Shown here in pieces: positions 7,284 through 17,510 of a stretch of 39,305 nt of DNA. Position 1 is the stretch's first letter, and every line of letters starts with the position of its first letter. This DNA comes from an uncultured Rhodospirillaceae bacterium (lineage in GTDB: Bacteria > Pseudomonadota > Alphaproteobacteria > UBA8366). The stretch covers positions 1-39,305 of the forward strand of contig CAJWLM010000008.1 of assembly GCA_913043025.1 (NCBI GenBank), in the 5' to 3' direction. The position numbers were made by a program, and so were the translations under genes. The notes below the pieces were generated by a model. That model searched no databases, had not been told where the DNA came from, and saw only the letters and a program-made list of their open reading frames with translations.

Positions 7284-10094
7284 TCAGTCTTCCTCGCCTA
7301 CGTCGTTCTGCTGATTATCCTCTCGTTTGGTTGTATCAGCCTGTCCCTCATCAGTTTCATTATCACTATCCATGGTATCTTCGATATCTTCTTCAGGTTC
7401 ACCAACATCACTAAGTCTCGCCACTGATACCACTTTTTCATCGTCATCAACCTTAAACACCGACACCCCTTGAGAACCGCGACCCTTAATCCCAATATCA
7501 TCAAGCGGGCACCTAATCAATTTACCTCCATCAGTCACCAACATTATTTGGTCTTTGTCCTCGACTGAGAATGCAGCAACAATCTTAGCTGCAGTGCCCT
7601 TACCGATATCCATGTTAGTCACGCCTTTTCCGCCTCGCTTTGCCGGCCTGTATTCGTAAGCTGAACTTAGTTGACCACGACCATCATTGGAGATAGACAG
7701 GATGAATTGTTCTTCTTCAAACATTTTCTGAAATTGTTCGTTTTCCAAAGCCTTTGCTCGCTCTTGATCCCTATCCAAATCTTCCTGTTTCCATGCATCT
7801 TTATCACGCGTTTCTAGGCGACGACGAGCTCGGGAAGCTTGTATAAATACCTCTCGCTGTTCGGCACTGGTGTCTGTGTGCTGCAAAACAGACATCCAAA
7901 TCACCTGATCATTATCACCAAGATTTATGCCGCGCACCCCAGTTGAAGTTCGCCCACTGAAAACGCGGACATCAGGTACGGGGAACCGAATACAAATACC
8001 ATTTTGCGTCGATAACATTATATCGTTGCTTTCATAACATACCCGCGCATTAACAAGGCCATCGCCATCAGCAAGTTTCATGGCAATTTTTCCGTTAGCT
8101 TTAATGTTGGTAAAATCAGAAAGTTTATTTCGACGAACATTACCTTTTGATGTCGCGAACATAATCTGCGACTCATCCCAAGTCGCCTCATCCTCAGGCA
8201 ACGGCATAACTGTGGATATTACTTCGTCTTCCTCAAGCGGTAAAAGATTAACCATTGCTTTACCACGCGCTTGCGGTCCTCCAAGTGGCAACTTGTAAAC
8301 CTTCATTTCAAAGACCATTCCGCGCGATGTGAAAAATAGAACTGGCGTGTGAGTAGATGTAACAAATACCCTGCTTACAAAATCGCCTTCTCGAGTGCTC
8401 ATTCCGGCGCGCCCCTTACCTCCGCGCCGCTGAGCGCGATATGTCGAAAGTGGTACGCGTTTGATATATCCGCCGTGGGTAACAGTCACAACCATATCTT
8501 CGCGCTGGATCAAATCTTCGATATCGTGTTCGAATTCCACATCACTGATTTCGGTCCTCCGCTTGTCGGCATAAGCATCCTTCATATCGACTAATTCTGC
8601 TCGCATTACGTCGAGCAGCAAAGACCGTGAACCTAAAATTCCCAAATACTCATTAATTTGCGAAGCCAGATCCTCTGTTTCTCCCACTAACTTATCACGT
8701 TCCATCCCAGTAAGACGTTGCAAACGCAACTCCAAAATTGCCCGTGCTTGCTCTTCTGAGAATTGATACCTCCCATCTACAACGGCATAGCCCGGGTCAT
8801 CTATTATTTTTATAAAATCTTCAACATCGGATGCAGGCCACGGTGTAGCCATCAAATTTTCTCTTGCCTCTACAGGGTCTTTTGCCTTTCGTATAAGCTC
8901 AATAACAGGGTCAAGGTTGCTAATTGCAACTAAGAGACCCGCTAATATATGCGCCCTTTCTCGGGCTTTACTCAACTCGTAAATAGTGCGTCTCGTAATT
9001 ACCTCCTCACGAAACGCAAGAAAAGCGTCTATGACTTGTTTAATGTTGAGCATCTCTGGCCTGCCGCCATTTAACGCCAACATGTTCACGCCAAAACTTG
9101 TTTGGAGCGGGGTAAACCTAAACAGCTGAGCAAGCACGACTTCTGTCATGGCATCGCGCTTAAGCTCTATCACGACCCGAACCCCTTCGCGATCGGATTC
9201 ATCACGCAGGTCTGAAATGCCCTCCACCGTTTTGTCTCGAACCACCTCTGCAATCCGCTCTAACATCCGAGATTTATTAACCTGAAAAGGAATTTCAGTA
9301 ACTACGATTGCTTCGCGATCCTTGCTTGCCGCTTCAGTATGGGTCTTTGCTCGCATCACGACAGAACCCCGACCGGTGTGAAAAGCAGAATTGATGCCCG
9401 TTCGCCCCAGGATTAACCCTCCAGTTGGAAAGTCTGGCCCGGGAACAATTGTAATCAGATCAGAAATGCTAATTTCGGGATTCTCAATAGTCGCTATGCA
9501 AGCATCAATTACCTCACCTAAATTATGGGGGGGTATATTGGTTGCCATTCCAACAGCAATACCGCCGGCGCCGTTGACCAACATATTTGGGAAACGCGCC
9601 GGCAAAACAGTCGGCTCCTCAGTTGAGTCGTCATAATTAGACTGGAAATCAACCGTATCCTTGTCGATATCGTCCAAAAGCGACTCTGCGGCTTTGGCAA
9701 GCCGCGCTTCAGTGTAACGCATTGCTGCCGGCGGATCCCCATCCATTGATCCAAAATTGCCTTGGCCATCGATTAGCTGAAGGCGCATGGAGAAGTCCTG
9801 CGCCATTCTTACCATGGCATCGTAGATGGCTTGATCTCCATGGGGGTGATATTTACCCATGACATCACCAACGATTCGAGCGGATTTACGGAACGGTTTG
9901 GAAGAGTCGTAGCCGTTCTCTTTCATCGCATAAAGAATTCGCCTATGCACAGGCTTGAGACCATCTCTAACATCAGGCAATGCACGACTAACGATTACGC
10001 TCATTGCATAATCAAGGTAAGAGTTGCGCATCTCTTCCTCAATTGTAACCTGCATATAAGTACCAGGATCGTCGTTTTGCGGCGGTTGGCTCAC
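7284..10094 (-). CDS. gyrA: DNA gyrase subunit A
   Basis: This 936-residue protein is the breakage-reunion subunit of gyrase, which introduces negative supercoils together with GyrB. The catalytic Tyr127 lies in [10 protein letters not shown]. The quinolone region reads [10 protein letters not shown], so Gln88 sits where E. coli has Ser83, while Asp92 matches Asp87. The GyrA box QRRGGKG is in the C-terminal pinwheel, and a second KRGGKG segment lies further on. A charged, helical insert (about 50 residues, rich in Arg, Glu and Gln) divides the C-terminal domain, as in other alphaproteobacterial GyrA, and the protein ends in a long acidic tail. GTG start with AAAGG about six bases upstream; the nearby ATGs are out of frame. 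coaD follows directly and ssb lies upstream across a 677-base gap. Confidence 0.98.
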   Translation of the reverse strand: MSQPPQNDDPGTYMQVTIEEEMRNSYLDYAMSVIVSRALPDVRDGLKPVHRRILYAMKENGYDSSKPFRKSARIVGDVMGKYHPHGDQAIYDAMVRMAQDFSMRLQLIDGQGNFGSMDGDPPAAMRYTEARLAKAAESLLDDIDKDTVDFQSNYDDSTEEPTVLPARFPNMLVNGAGGIAVGMATNIPPHNLGEVIDACIATIENPEISISDLITIVPGPDFPTGGLILGRTGINSAFHTGRGSVVMRAKTHTEAASKDREAIVVTEIPFQVNKSRMLERIAEVVRDKTVEGISDLRDESDREGVRVVIELKRDAMTEVVLAQLFRFTPLQTSFGVNMLALNGGRPEMLNIKQVIDAFLAFREEVITRRTIYELSKARERAHILAGLLVAISNLDPVIELIRKAKDPVEARENLMATPWPASDVEDFIKIIDDPGYAVVDGRYQFSEEQARAILELRLQRLTGMERDKLVGETEDLASQINEYLGILGSRSLLLDVMRAELVDMKDAYADKRRTEISDVEFEHDIEDLIQREDMVVTVTHGGYIKRVPLSTYRAQRRGGKGRAGMSTREGDFVSRVFVTSTHTPVLFFTSRGMVFEMKVYKLPLGGPQARGKAMVNLLPLEEDEVISTVMPLPEDEATWDESQIMFATSKGNVRRNKLSDFTNIKANGKIAMKLADGDGLVNARVCYESNDIMLSTQNGICIRFPVPDVRVFSGRTSTGVRGINLGDNDQVIWMSVLQHTDTSAEQREVFIQASRARRRLETRDKDAWKQEDLDRDQERAKALENEQFQKMFEEEQFILSISNDGRGQLSSAYEYRPAKRGGKGVTNMDIGKGTAAKIVAAFSVEDKDQIMLVTDGGKLIRCPLDDIGIKGRGSQGVSVFKVDDDEKVVSVARLSDVGEPEEDIEDTMDSDNETDEGQADTTKREDNQQNDVGEED

Positions 10095-10771
10095 ATCATG
10101 CCTTTGTTTAGTTATTTACGACTGAATTTTTATTTGAGACAGGTTGCACGCCATAGCATGCTTCCGTTGTTTCCACTATGTACTACCACTCACAAGCTGT
10201 CCCCACAACCGGCATAAAATTATTATTTATTATTATATTACAGTTACTTATATATTTAAAATTACGAATATGATCAATGGCGGGGTAAGTTCGGTTATTT
10301 GATTCGCTTGTGCCCTAATGATAGACCTGACACTCAAGTTTCGGCCCCCTTTTTATTTTGTAAAGAGACATTTTTCAGTCTTGTAAGTTATCTTATAGTA
10401 ACCTTAACTCGCAGGTTTTACGATTATTTGACTTCGCCCAAAGTAGCATCCAACAACCTTTAGAGACTTTCAATTTCTGTCTTGTAAACCGAAAATTTTG
10501 CAACGACGGTCCACATTATGGAGCTAACAGCGTTACCCGATTTATCATTTTACCAATTTTATCGAAGAGTTTTACTGTGTTGATATACCTATCGACACAA
10601 TCTTCGGAGCACAGATGGTTGCCCTAATTTGATAGAAAGCGACAATAAACAAACATTAGTTTTTTAATACAATAATGCTTATATGTAAGCAGCCGCGTGC
10701 TTCTTAGATACTGTTTCGCCAAATCAATGAAATGTCGAATTGATATGGCATTCCCTATCCCGAAGGTATTC
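10095..10771. other. 677-base non-coding gap between ssb and gyrA
   Basis: No gene longer than about 22 codons is supportable here. The part nearest gyrA (about 10207-10260) is strongly AT-rich and contains a TATAAT on the minus strand, so it probably holds the gyrA promoter, although I see no good -35 at 17 bases. A short hairpin, GCAUGC with loop UAUG and GCGUGC, could form in the gyrA leader about 60 bases before the GTG. Near ssb, GCTTA-TATG-TAAGC (10677-10690) overlaps a second small stem, so alternative folds are possible downstream of ssb. Gyrase promoters are often sensitive to supercoiling, but nothing here shows it. Confidence 0.5.
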
Positions 10772-11230
10772 TTAGAAAGGAATTTCATCATCAAGGTCAC
10801 TGCTGCCTGCCGGTCCGGGACCAGAATCCTCCGGCGGGGAGTAATTCTGGGAAATCTCTTGGCCGGCGGCTCCTCCTCCACGAGAATCTAGCATTGTGAG
10901 CTGTCCTCTAAATTTACGAAGAACCACTTCGGTTGTATATTTTTCTTGGCCTGATTGGTCTGTCCATTTTCGGGTCTGAAGCTCGCCTTCAAGGAAGACT
11001 TTTGCCCCCTTCTGCAGATACCGTTCCGCAACATCGACCAGCCTATCATCAAACACAACCACTCTATGCCATTCTGTCCGTTCTTGCTGTTCACCACTAC
11101 TACGATCTTTCCACCGTTCGGAAGTAGCTATCGACAAATTACAAACCTTTCCGCCGTTCTGCATTGTGCGGACCTCCGGCTCACGACCTAAATTTCCTAT
11201 CAGTATTACTTTGTTAACGCTTCCGGACAT
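10772..11230 (-). CDS. ssb: Single-stranded DNA-binding protein
   Basis: This protein of about 152 residues coats single-stranded DNA in replication, recombination and repair. The OB fold spans roughly residues 3-112, with VNKVILIGNLGREPEVR at the start and WHRVVVF and GAKVFLEGELQTRKW within it. A Gly/Pro/Ser-rich linker follows, and the chain ends in DLDDEIPF, the acidic tip that recruits partner proteins. A TTG three bases further upstream is possible, but GGAG at 11237-11240 is six bases from the ATG at 11230, which I take as the start. It is divergent from uvrA across about 200 bases, and gyrA lies downstream on the same strand after a long gap, so the two may be separately transcribed. 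Confidence 0.97.
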   Translation of the reverse strand: MSGSVNKVILIGNLGREPEVRTMQNGGKVCNLSIATSERWKDRSSGEQQERTEWHRVVVFDDRLVDVAERYLQKGAKVFLEGELQTRKWTDQSGQEKYTTEVVLRKFRGQLTMLDSRGGGAAGQEISQNYSPPEDSGPGPAGSSDLDDEIPF

Positions 11231-11236
11231 CAATTT

Positions 11237-11240
11237 CTCC
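11237..11240 (-). promoter_or_regulatory. Ribosome binding site deciding the ssb start
   Basis: GGAG on the minus strand is six bases before the ATG at 11230 and only three before the alternative TTG, so it favours the ATG. The same GGAGAAATTGATG leader occurs before tatA. Confidence 0.6.
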
Positions 11241-11427
11241 CGTATTAAACCCGCTGATTAAGTTTACCAAATATAACGCACGGTATTTCTATCAGAATGT
11301 ACCGCAGCGCTACCTATCCACACAAATCTACGATAAAAGTTATCGTCTCAAGCCATTGTGGGACCTATATTAATAGTGAATAGCTTTTATAACAGCCAAT
11401 CAACATATAGTGGAACAATAACCTAAA

Positions 11428-14286
11428 ATGGCCGACTCGATTAGCATACGTGGCGCCCGCGAACATAACCTCAAGAATTTCGACATAGATTTGCCACGTG
11501 ATCAACTGATCGTCATCACAGGGCTTTCTGGATCCGGAAAGTCCTCGCTAGCCTTCGATACAATCTATGCAGAAGGCCAGCGCCGCTACGTGGAGAGCCT
11601 CTCTGCGTATGCTCGTCAATTTCTTGAGATGATGCAAAAACCTGATGTGGACTCCATTGAGGGACTTTCCCCCGCAATATCAATTGAGCAGAAAACCACC
11701 AGCCGTAATCCCCGTTCTACCGTTGGTACAGTCACTGAAATTTATGATTATCTTCGCTTACTATTTGCAAGAGTAGGAACACCCTTCTCCCCTGCAACTG
11801 GACTGCCAATCGAGAGCCAAACAGTAAGCCAAATGGTAGACAAAGTTTTGGCCCTTAAAAAGGGCAGCCGGCTGTATCTGCTATCGCCCATCGTAAGAGG
11901 GAGAAAAGGCGAATATCGTCGGGAACTGAGGGATTTACAAAAACGCGGATTTCAAAGGGTCAAAATTGATGGTGAAATTTATGAACTTGATGATACCCCA
12001 GCGCTCGATAAAAATCGCAAACACGATATTGAGGTGGTTGTTGATCGGGTGGTGTTGCGTGATGACATTCAAGAACGTCTTGCTGACTCAATTGAAACAG
12101 CACTGGAGCTGTCGGACGGGTTAGCTATTGCTGAAGATGCCGATAGTGGAGAACGAAATATATTTTCAGCTCGTTTCGCGTGCCCCGTTTCCGGTTTCAC
12201 AATAGATGAAATAGAACCACGACTATTTTCCTTCAATAATCCCTTTGGAGCCTGCACCACTTGCGATGGGCTCGGGACTAGAATGACGTTCGACCCGGAA
12301 CTTACTGTACCTGATACATCAAAGAGCCTTAGAGACGGGGCAATCGCCCCATGGTCTAATTCTTCTTCTCCTTATTATCAGCAGACACTCAAAAGTTTAG
12401 CGCGCCATTTTGATGTTCAAATGAGCACTCCCTTTGGGAAACTGCCAGATGAAGTCAGAGGTGCTATTCTTTTCGGCACAGGCAATACTTCAATTACACT
12501 GGAATATGACGATGGCCTTCGAAACTATAAAACCAATAAGCCTTTTGAAGGAGTTATCCCCAACATGGCCCGTCGTTGGCGTGAAACAGACTCCAATTGG
12601 ATACGCGAGGAGCTTGAACGTTACCAAACTAAAAACTTTTGTGAGACATGCAATGGAGCACGCCTCAAACCCGAGGCTTTAGCGGTCAAAATTGACGGGC
12701 TTCACATCAGCGAAGTTTGCACTAAATCGATAGGCCAAGCCGTAGAATGGTTCCAAGCAGTGGAAAGCTCCTTAAACACCAATCAAAAGAAAATCGCTGA
12801 ACGTATCCTCAAAGAAATTCGCGAGAGACTCGGCTTCCTTGCCAATGTCGGACTTGAATATCTTTCACTCGAAAGGTCTTCCGGCACGCTTTCTGGGGGT
12901 GAAAGTCAGCGTATCCGGCTTGCATCTCAAATAGGATCCGGTCTAGTCGGTGTCCTCTATGTACTTGATGAGCCATCAATCGGTCTTCACCCACGTGACA
13001 ATCAGAGATTACTAGAAACCTTGCGGCACCTCCGGGACCTAGGAAACACCGTAATTGTGGTAGAGCATGACGAAGAAGCTATGTGTGCAGCCGACATGTT
13101 GGTCGACCTTGGTCCGGGTGCGGGGCGTCACGGGGGGAGCTTAGTTTCTTTCGGAACACCGCAGGAGGTGATGGCATGCTCAAAAAGTGTGACGGGTCAG
13201 TATTTGTGCGGAGAACGTCAGATCGCCGTGCCTAAAAAGCGACGGGATACCAGATCAGCATCAAAACTTGAAATAAATGGAGCATCGGCAAACAATCTGA
13301 GGAATTTGTGTGCGGAGGTACCTCTTGGCACTTTGACATGCGTAACCGGTGTATCCGGAAGTGGAAAATCGACATTTACGGTTGAAACACTGTACCGAGC
13401 ATTGGCACGACATCTAAATAACTCCCGGGTCATTCCAGGTGCCTACGAAAATATTAAAGGTTTGGAACACTTGGACAAGATTATAGAAATTGATCAGTCA
13501 CCAATTGGACGAACGCCTCGTTCTAATCCAGCAACGTACACGGGTGCATTCACGCCAATACGAGAATGGTATGCAAACTTACCCGAGGCAAAAGCAAGGG
13601 GATATGCGCCGGGACGTTTCTCATTCAATGTTAAAGGCGGACGATGCGAAGCCTGTCAGGGTGATGGAGTAATAAAAATCGAAATGCATTTTCTGCCAGA
13701 TGTATATGTCCAGTGCGACGTTTGCGAAGGCAGACGCTACAATCGAGAGACATTGGAGGTGCGGTTCAAGAATAAATCTGTAGCTGATGTACTTGCCATG
13801 ACAGTGGAGGAAGGAGCAGAATTTTTCCATGCTGTTCCTTCAATACGAGATAAATTGGCAACCCTTAACCGCGTGGGGCTTGGTTATGTGCAAATCGGTC
13901 AGCAAGCAACAACACTTTCCGGAGGTGAGGCGCAGCGAGTAAAACTCGCTAAGGAACTCGCGAAACGAGCCACTGGCCGCACTCTTTACGTATTGGATGA
14001 ACCTACCACTGGTCTTCATTTTGAGGATATACGGAAGTTACTTGAGGTGCTGCACGCGATAGTCGACACGGGCAACACAGTTGTGGTTATCGAACATAAT
14101 CTCGATGTAATCAAAACAGCTGATCATATTATAGACCTTGGACCCGAAGGTGGAGAAAATGGTGGCAAATTAGTGGCAAGCGGCACCCCGGAAGAGATTG
14201 CCAAAGTAAAAAAAAGCTATACAGGTATGTATCTGAAAACAGTATTGAAAAAACAAAACGAACGTTCACGAAGAAAAAACTTTTAA
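11428..14286 (+). CDS. uvrA: Excinuclease ABC subunit A
   Basis: This 952-residue protein is the damage-recognition ATPase of nucleotide excision repair, acting with UvrB. It holds two ABC ATPase modules: Walker [10 protein letters not shown] at residues 32-40 with signature [18 protein letters not shown], and a second Walker [11 protein letters not shown] near residue 645 with signature [15 protein letters not shown]. The second zinc module CEACQGDG ... CDVCEGRR is intact. The first has lost one ligand: Cys252, Ser255, Cys276, Cys279. I recall this CPVSG form as common in alphaproteobacterial UvrA. It is divergent from ssb, and trmFO follows on the same strand. I looked for a GTTC-N7-GTTC SOS box between ssb and uvrA and saw none. 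Confidence 0.98.
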   Translation: MADSISIRGAREHNLKNFDIDLPRDQLIVITGLSGSGKSSLAFDTIYAEGQRRYVESLSAYARQFLEMMQKPDVDSIEGLSPAISIEQKTTSRNPRSTVGTVTEIYDYLRLLFARVGTPFSPATGLPIESQTVSQMVDKVLALKKGSRLYLLSPIVRGRKGEYRRELRDLQKRGFQRVKIDGEIYELDDTPALDKNRKHDIEVVVDRVVLRDDIQERLADSIETALELSDGLAIAEDADSGERNIFSARFACPVSGFTIDEIEPRLFSFNNPFGACTTCDGLGTRMTFDPELTVPDTSKSLRDGAIAPWSNSSSPYYQQTLKSLARHFDVQMSTPFGKLPDEVRGAILFGTGNTSITLEYDDGLRNYKTNKPFEGVIPNMARRWRETDSNWIREELERYQTKNFCETCNGARLKPEALAVKIDGLHISEVCTKSIGQAVEWFQAVESSLNTNQKKIAERILKEIRERLGFLANVGLEYLSLERSSGTLSGGESQRIRLASQIGSGLVGVLYVLDEPSIGLHPRDNQRLLETLRHLRDLGNTVIVVEHDEEAMCAADMLVDLGPGAGRHGGSLVSFGTPQEVMACSKSVTGQYLCGERQIAVPKKRRDTRSASKLEINGASANNLRNLCAEVPLGTLTCVTGVSGSGKSTFTVETLYRALARHLNNSRVIPGAYENIKGLEHLDKIIEIDQSPIGRTPRSNPATYTGAFTPIREWYANLPEAKARGYAPGRFSFNVKGGRCEACQGDGVIKIEMHFLPDVYVQCDVCEGRRYNRETLEVRFKNKSVADVLAMTVEEGAEFFHAVPSIRDKLATLNRVGLGYVQIGQQATTLSGGEAQRVKLAKELAKRATGRTLYVLDEPTTGLHFEDIRKLLEVLHAIVDTGNTVVVIEHNLDVIKTADHIIDLGPEGGENGGKLVASGTPEEIAKVKKSYTGMYLKTVLKKQNERSRRKNF

Positions 14287-14405
14287 AGCAGACATATTTG
14301 CTCCATACATCACTGCCGGAAATCCTTTAATTTTTTTTTCATACAATTCATATAATGTAGGTGAGGGTGTGCAAAACATCTACAATAACTGTGCTGGCAT
14401 CAATC

Positions 14406-15746
14406 ATGTCTGAGAAACAATCACCCATCCACATAATTGGCGGCGGCTTAGCTGGATCTGAAGCTGCTTGGCAAGCAGCCCAAGTGGGCGTGCCAACAAT
14501 CATTCATGAGATGCGACCAACCCGTGCCACCGAAGCACATAAAACAGATGGTTTGGCTGAATTGGTGTGTTCCAACTCTTTTCGCTCTGATGATGCACTT
14601 AGTAACGCTGTAGGGTTGTTACACGAGGAAATGCGCCGTTGCGGGTCAATTATCCTCACAGCCGCAGATGCCAATAAGGTGCCAGCCGGAGGCGCTCTTG
14701 CAGTAGACCGCGACGGTTTTAGCAATACGATTACCAATGCTTTAAATAATGAACCTCTAATCGACATAGAAAGAGCTGAGATCACAGAAATCCCATCGGG
14801 AGATTGGGATAATGTCATAGTAGCTACCGGCCCTCTTACATCACAGGAATTAAGTACCTCAATTCTGAATGCCACCGGTGAAGACAATCTCGCTTTCTTT
14901 GATGCTATTGCGCCAATCGTTTATCGAGATAGTATCAATTTCAACATCGCATGGTTCCAATCACGCTATGATAAGGGTGATGGCGCAGATTATATAAATC
15001 TTCCGATGACCAAAGAGCAATACCTAACGTTTTTAGAAGAAGTTAATCAGGGTGATAAAACAGAGTTTAAATCCTGGGAAGAGACACCCTATTTCGAAGG
15101 CTGTCTTCCACTAGAGGTTATGGCAGAACGAGGTCCAGAGACACTTCGTTTTGGACCGCTTAAGCCGGTAGGATTGACTAACCCACGGGATCCAAACCAA
15201 AAACCCTATGCTATAGTACAGCTCCGACAAGATAATGCCTTAGGCACATTGTACAATATGGTGGGTTTTCAAACAAAACTTAAGTATGCTGAGCAAACTC
15301 GCATTTTTCAGATGATACCAGGCCTTGAAAATGCTCGGTTCGCGCGGCTCGGCGGCCTTCATCGAAATACCTTTTTGAATAGTCCGCTTTTACTAGATGA
15401 TCAGTTGCGCTTAAAACAGGATCCTCGCCTTCGGTTTGCAGGTCAAATTACCGGTGTGGAGGGGTACGTGGAATCTGCTGCTATGGGGCTATTGGCAGGC
15501 CGTTTTGCAGCCGCTGAAAAATTAGCAATCACGCTAACAGCACCGCCGCTGACAACTGCCCTAGGCGCACTGATCAATCACATTACTAAAGGGGCCGAGA
15601 GTTCTACTTTTCAGCCTATGAATATTAATTTTGGCTTATTCCCTCCACCCATTATTCCAGAGGGAAAACGCAAACTCCGAGGTCGCGAGCGCAAACTTGC
15701 GTACACCACTCGAGCGAAAAATGACCTCCAAGACTGGCTTTCTTAA
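14406..15746 (+). CDS. trmFO: tRNA (uracil-5-)-methyltransferase, folate/FAD-dependent
   Basis: This 446-residue protein makes ribothymidine at position 54 of tRNA, using methylene-tetrahydrofolate and FAD. The FAD-binding loop [18 protein letters not shown] is at the N terminus, the family segment [12 protein letters not shown] follows, and [20 protein letters not shown] near residue 350 is diagnostic of TrmFO/GidA-like proteins. A GTG at 14361 would add 15 residues of unlike sequence. A TATAAT at 14351-14356 would place transcription at or past that codon, so I choose the ATG at 14406, where the FAD loop begins in normal register. It lies about 120 bases after uvrA and is convergent with the phytoene-synthase-like gene, 20 bases away. 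Confidence 0.96.
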   Translation: MSEKQSPIHIIGGGLAGSEAAWQAAQVGVPTIIHEMRPTRATEAHKTDGLAELVCSNSFRSDDALSNAVGLLHEEMRRCGSIILTAADANKVPAGGALAVDRDGFSNTITNALNNEPLIDIERAEITEIPSGDWDNVIVATGPLTSQELSTSILNATGEDNLAFFDAIAPIVYRDSINFNIAWFQSRYDKGDGADYINLPMTKEQYLTFLEEVNQGDKTEFKSWEETPYFEGCLPLEVMAERGPETLRFGPLKPVGLTNPRDPNQKPYAIVQLRQDNALGTLYNMVGFQTKLKYAEQTRIFQMIPGLENARFARLGGLHRNTFLNSPLLLDDQLRLKQDPRLRFAGQITGVEGYVESAAMGLLAGRFAAAEKLAITLTAPPLTTALGALINHITKGAESSTFQPMNINFGLFPPPIIPEGKRKLRGRERKLAYTTRAKNDLQDWLS

Positions 15747-15766
15747 ACTAAACCAAGGGGGATAAA

Positions 15767-16615
15767 CTACTGCCATTTTCTACTCCATACCTTGAGTGCA
15801 AGGCGCACCTCATGAAACGGAATGGGTAACGAAACAGCATAAATATATGGGTCGTAATTAACCCGCTTCAGGCGCATCAGATACCAACGTGCCTGAACAG
15901 CGGACAGCACGGCGGGGTATGCCGCGCGTGACAGCTTAATCCCAGCCACCTCATCCAAACGCAAGAAGGCCATTTCGCCGAGCCTAGATATGATCTTTGA
16001 TAATTCCGAAGATGGCCTGAGTGAGAGCAAAGTTCGTTCACTAAGGCCCGCCTCATCCATCAAATCTACGGGTAAGAAATTTCGATTCTGTTTGAAAAAG
16101 TATGGTGCTGCCCTCAACAAACCTGCAATACCATAACAAAGAGATGCCGTACTAACTGCGAGCGTGTTTTTTTCATTTTCTGGCACCTCAAGCACCTTCA
16201 ATGCTAAGCGGTTTAAGGGGGTTACGGTTTTATCGATATAAGCAAATAGAGTCTCTACGTTTGCAAAAGACTTATTTTTTAGGTCATTCATTCTACCCAT
16301 AATCAGGGTCTGTAATTCCTCCCTATCCAAACCCCACCTCTCATACGCGTGCGCCAACGCTTGAACAACCTGGTGCTGCCTTGGCGTTCCTTTGCAAATT
16401 TCTTCAATGGCATCTGACCACCATTGCAATCTTATCTCCCCCAGCATTGGTTCAGATACAGTTTCTCGTATTTTAGCAATTTCGTGATTAAAAGCATGGA
16501 TCGCCCAGAGTGCAGGCCGTTTCTCAACCGGCGCAAAAAGACTCACAACGTATGCATCATGTGCCACACGCCGAACGAGGTCACGACAATAGATATCATT
16601 GTCATTCCAGTTCAT
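15767..16615 (-). CDS. Squalene/phytoene-synthase-fold protein, NDUFAF6-like (probable complex I assembly factor)
   Basis: This 282-residue protein has the squalene/phytoene-synthase fold but not its catalytic residues. The first Asp-rich helix, which would bind diphosphate through DxxxD, reads AIHAFNHEIAKIR at residues 38-50. The second Asp-rich segment is replaced by YFFKQNRNFLPVDLM. By contrast the sequence follows mitochondrial NDUFAF6: CRDLVRR, the AFNHEIA helix, SEPMLGEIRLQWWSDAIEEI, then FLPVDLMDEAGLS near residue 190. NDUFAF6 helps assemble respiratory complex I, so I infer the same role here and not carotenoid or hopanoid synthesis. It lies downstream of the NDUFAF3-like gene on the same strand, across about 510 bases, and is convergent with trmFO. 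Confidence 0.82.
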   Translation of the reverse strand: MNWNDNDIYCRDLVRRVAHDAYVVSLFAPVEKRPALWAIHAFNHEIAKIRETVSEPMLGEIRLQWWSDAIEEICKGTPRQHQVVQALAHAYERWGLDREELQTLIMGRMNDLKNKSFANVETLFAYIDKTVTPLNRLALKVLEVPENEKNTLAVSTASLCYGIAGLLRAAPYFFKQNRNFLPVDLMDEAGLSERTLLSLRPSSELSKIISRLGEMAFLRLDEVAGIKLSRAAYPAVLSAVQARWYLMRLKRVNYDPYIYAVSLPIPFHEVRLALKVWSRKWQ

Positions 16616-16712
16616 TAAGGTACCCAGTCAACCCTATTTAAAACAGATTATATAATTAAGTTTCATATTTTAATATGTAATGACCTTACAAAAGTTCGAC
16701 ACCTGTTTGCAC

Positions 16713-16732
16713 GCAGGCATATAATAGCCTGC
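16713..16732. repeat. Inverted repeat with a TATAAT in its loop
   Basis: GCAGGC (16713-16718) and GCCTGC (16727-16732) are perfect reverse complements separated by ATATAATA, which contains TATAAT on the plus strand. It could be an operator covering a -10 box for plus-strand transcription toward the small gene. A TTCGAC lies 19 bases upstream, a poor -35. The transcription role is inference. Confidence 0.35.
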
Positions 16733-16770
16733 CAAAAACTGGACCGTAAGAGAATTCATAATTATTGCTG

Positions 16771-16831
16771 GAACTTTATCTATGGATAAACTGCAGAAGA
16801 TATCGTGGATTTTACTCTTGAGATAAAGTTC
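16771..16831. repeat. 11-bp perfect inverted repeat, 39-base spacer
   Basis: GAACTTTATCT (16771-16781) and AGATAAAGTTC (16821-16831) are perfect reverse complements, and the stem would close a 39-base loop. In RNA it would form a long-loop hairpin in the leader of the possible small gene at 16976. Nothing in the region matches a riboswitch I recognise. Confidence 0.4.
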
Positions 16832-16975
16832 TAAGCCTTATCACAACCCACTATTGAAGCTTGCAAAAGTAGACTACTACACAATTGGATGTCTTGCCGG
16901 ATAACCGTAGGCCTTAAAAATGGCTCTCAGTAAAGTCATATGCTGTAATTTCAGAAAGACCACCCGGACAACCCT

Positions 16976-17128
16976 ATGACTGAGAAAGACATGGAGTCAA
17001 AATTCAGCAAACTGTTTTCAAAATTTGGTAATGAAAAAAAGGCAAATGAAATAATTAATTTGGTAAGAAAAACCGATCATTTGAAAAATATGTCTGCTTT
17101 AATTGCAGCTTTGGAGAAACGCAACTAA
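16976..17128 (+). CDS. Possible small basic protein, 50 residues
   Basis: This short open frame is not homologous to anything I recognise. The 50 residues are Lys-rich and would form amphipathic helices: MTEKDMESKFSKLFSKFG, then a Glu/Lys/Ile/Asn middle, ending ALIAALEKRN. It is mostly helix-forming, with no Cys, no Pro and no signal peptide or membrane segment. The ATG at 16976 has only a weak GGA upstream. The stop overlaps the stop side of the convergent Mth938 gene by four bases. It sits on the opposite strand from the genes around it, behind two inverted repeats. A random frame of 50 codons is possible in AT-rich DNA, so existence of the gene is uncertain. Confidence 0.4.
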   Translation: MTEKDMESKFSKLFSKFGNEKKANEIINLVRKTDHLKNMSALIAALEKRN

Positions 17129-17499
17129 ACCAACATTAAAGCAGCTGCGACTCTGCGACCCTCAGCTAACAGAACATTATAGGTACGACATGCTGCGCCG
17201 GTGTCCATGCTGTCTACACCAACCCCTTGGGCCCGGATGCATTCCCTCAGTTCATTTGGGATACGTTCCATTTTTTTTCCGGTGCCGATCAGCAGAACTT
17301 CTATACTTGGGTCAGCATTGAAAATCGGTCTAAGGCTACCTGATTCGACATCAGAGATACTTGAAATTGGCCACTTAACGGTCTGTTCCGGAGTAACGAT
17401 GACACAACTGCTCCACACTACCGATGCTATTCTAAACCGCCCAGGTCCGTAGCTATCAACGACTTGGAGACCCTCCGGAACGCTGGTACTCACGTCCAT
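17125..17499 (-). CDS. Mth938-domain protein, NDUFAF3-like
   Basis: This 124-residue protein is a member of the Mth938 (DUF498) family. Typical marks are the opening VDSYGPGRFRIASVVW, the central EVLLIGTGKKMERIP (a conserved Gly-rich turn) and the closing MDTGAACRTYNVLLAEGRRVAAAL. The mitochondrial member NDUFAF3 is a complex I assembly factor, and its bacterial homologues often lie next to secDF, as here: secF is 11 bases upstream, so the gene is in the sec operon. ATG start with a GGGG run upstream. The biochemical activity of the family is not known; the assembly role here is inferred from homology and from the NDUFAF6-like neighbour. Confidence 0.9.
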   Translation of the reverse strand: MDVSTSVPEGLQVVDSYGPGRFRIASVVWSSCVIVTPEQTVKWPISSISDVESGSLRPIFNADPSIEVLLIGTGKKMERIPNELRECIRAQGVGVDSMDTGAACRTYNVLLAEGRRVAAALMLV

Positions 17500-17510
17500 C
17501 CAAAGACCCC

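Larger units (their letters stand above)
16616..16975. other. 360-base gap with two inverted repeats
   Basis: This gap separates the NDUFAF6-like gene from the possible small gene on plus. It holds the two inverted repeats listed separately (16713-16732 and 16771-16831) and a TATAAT at 16720-16725. A 14-codon open frame runs from an ATG at 16783 to a TAA inside the second repeat arm, too short to call. The AT-rich part next to 16616 probably holds the promoter of the NDUFAF6-like gene. Confidence 0.45.

Noticed and set aside
11314-11322. DnaA box as a sign of an origin
   Set aside because: A single CTATCCACA (one mismatch), and one TTATCCACA inside the lipoprotein gene, is not a cluster. No dnaA, gidA or AT-rich repeats accompany them.
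11231-11427. SOS box between ssb and uvrA
   Set aside because: No GTTC-N7-GTTC or its complement was seen.
14361-14405. Longer trmFO from a GTG start
   Set aside because: The added 15 residues do not fit the family, and a TATAAT directly before the GTG would place the transcript start at or beyond it.
15767-16615. Carotenoid or hopanoid synthesis gene
   Set aside because: The fold matches phytoene/squalene synthases, but both diphosphate-binding Asp motifs are missing and the sequence follows NDUFAF6.
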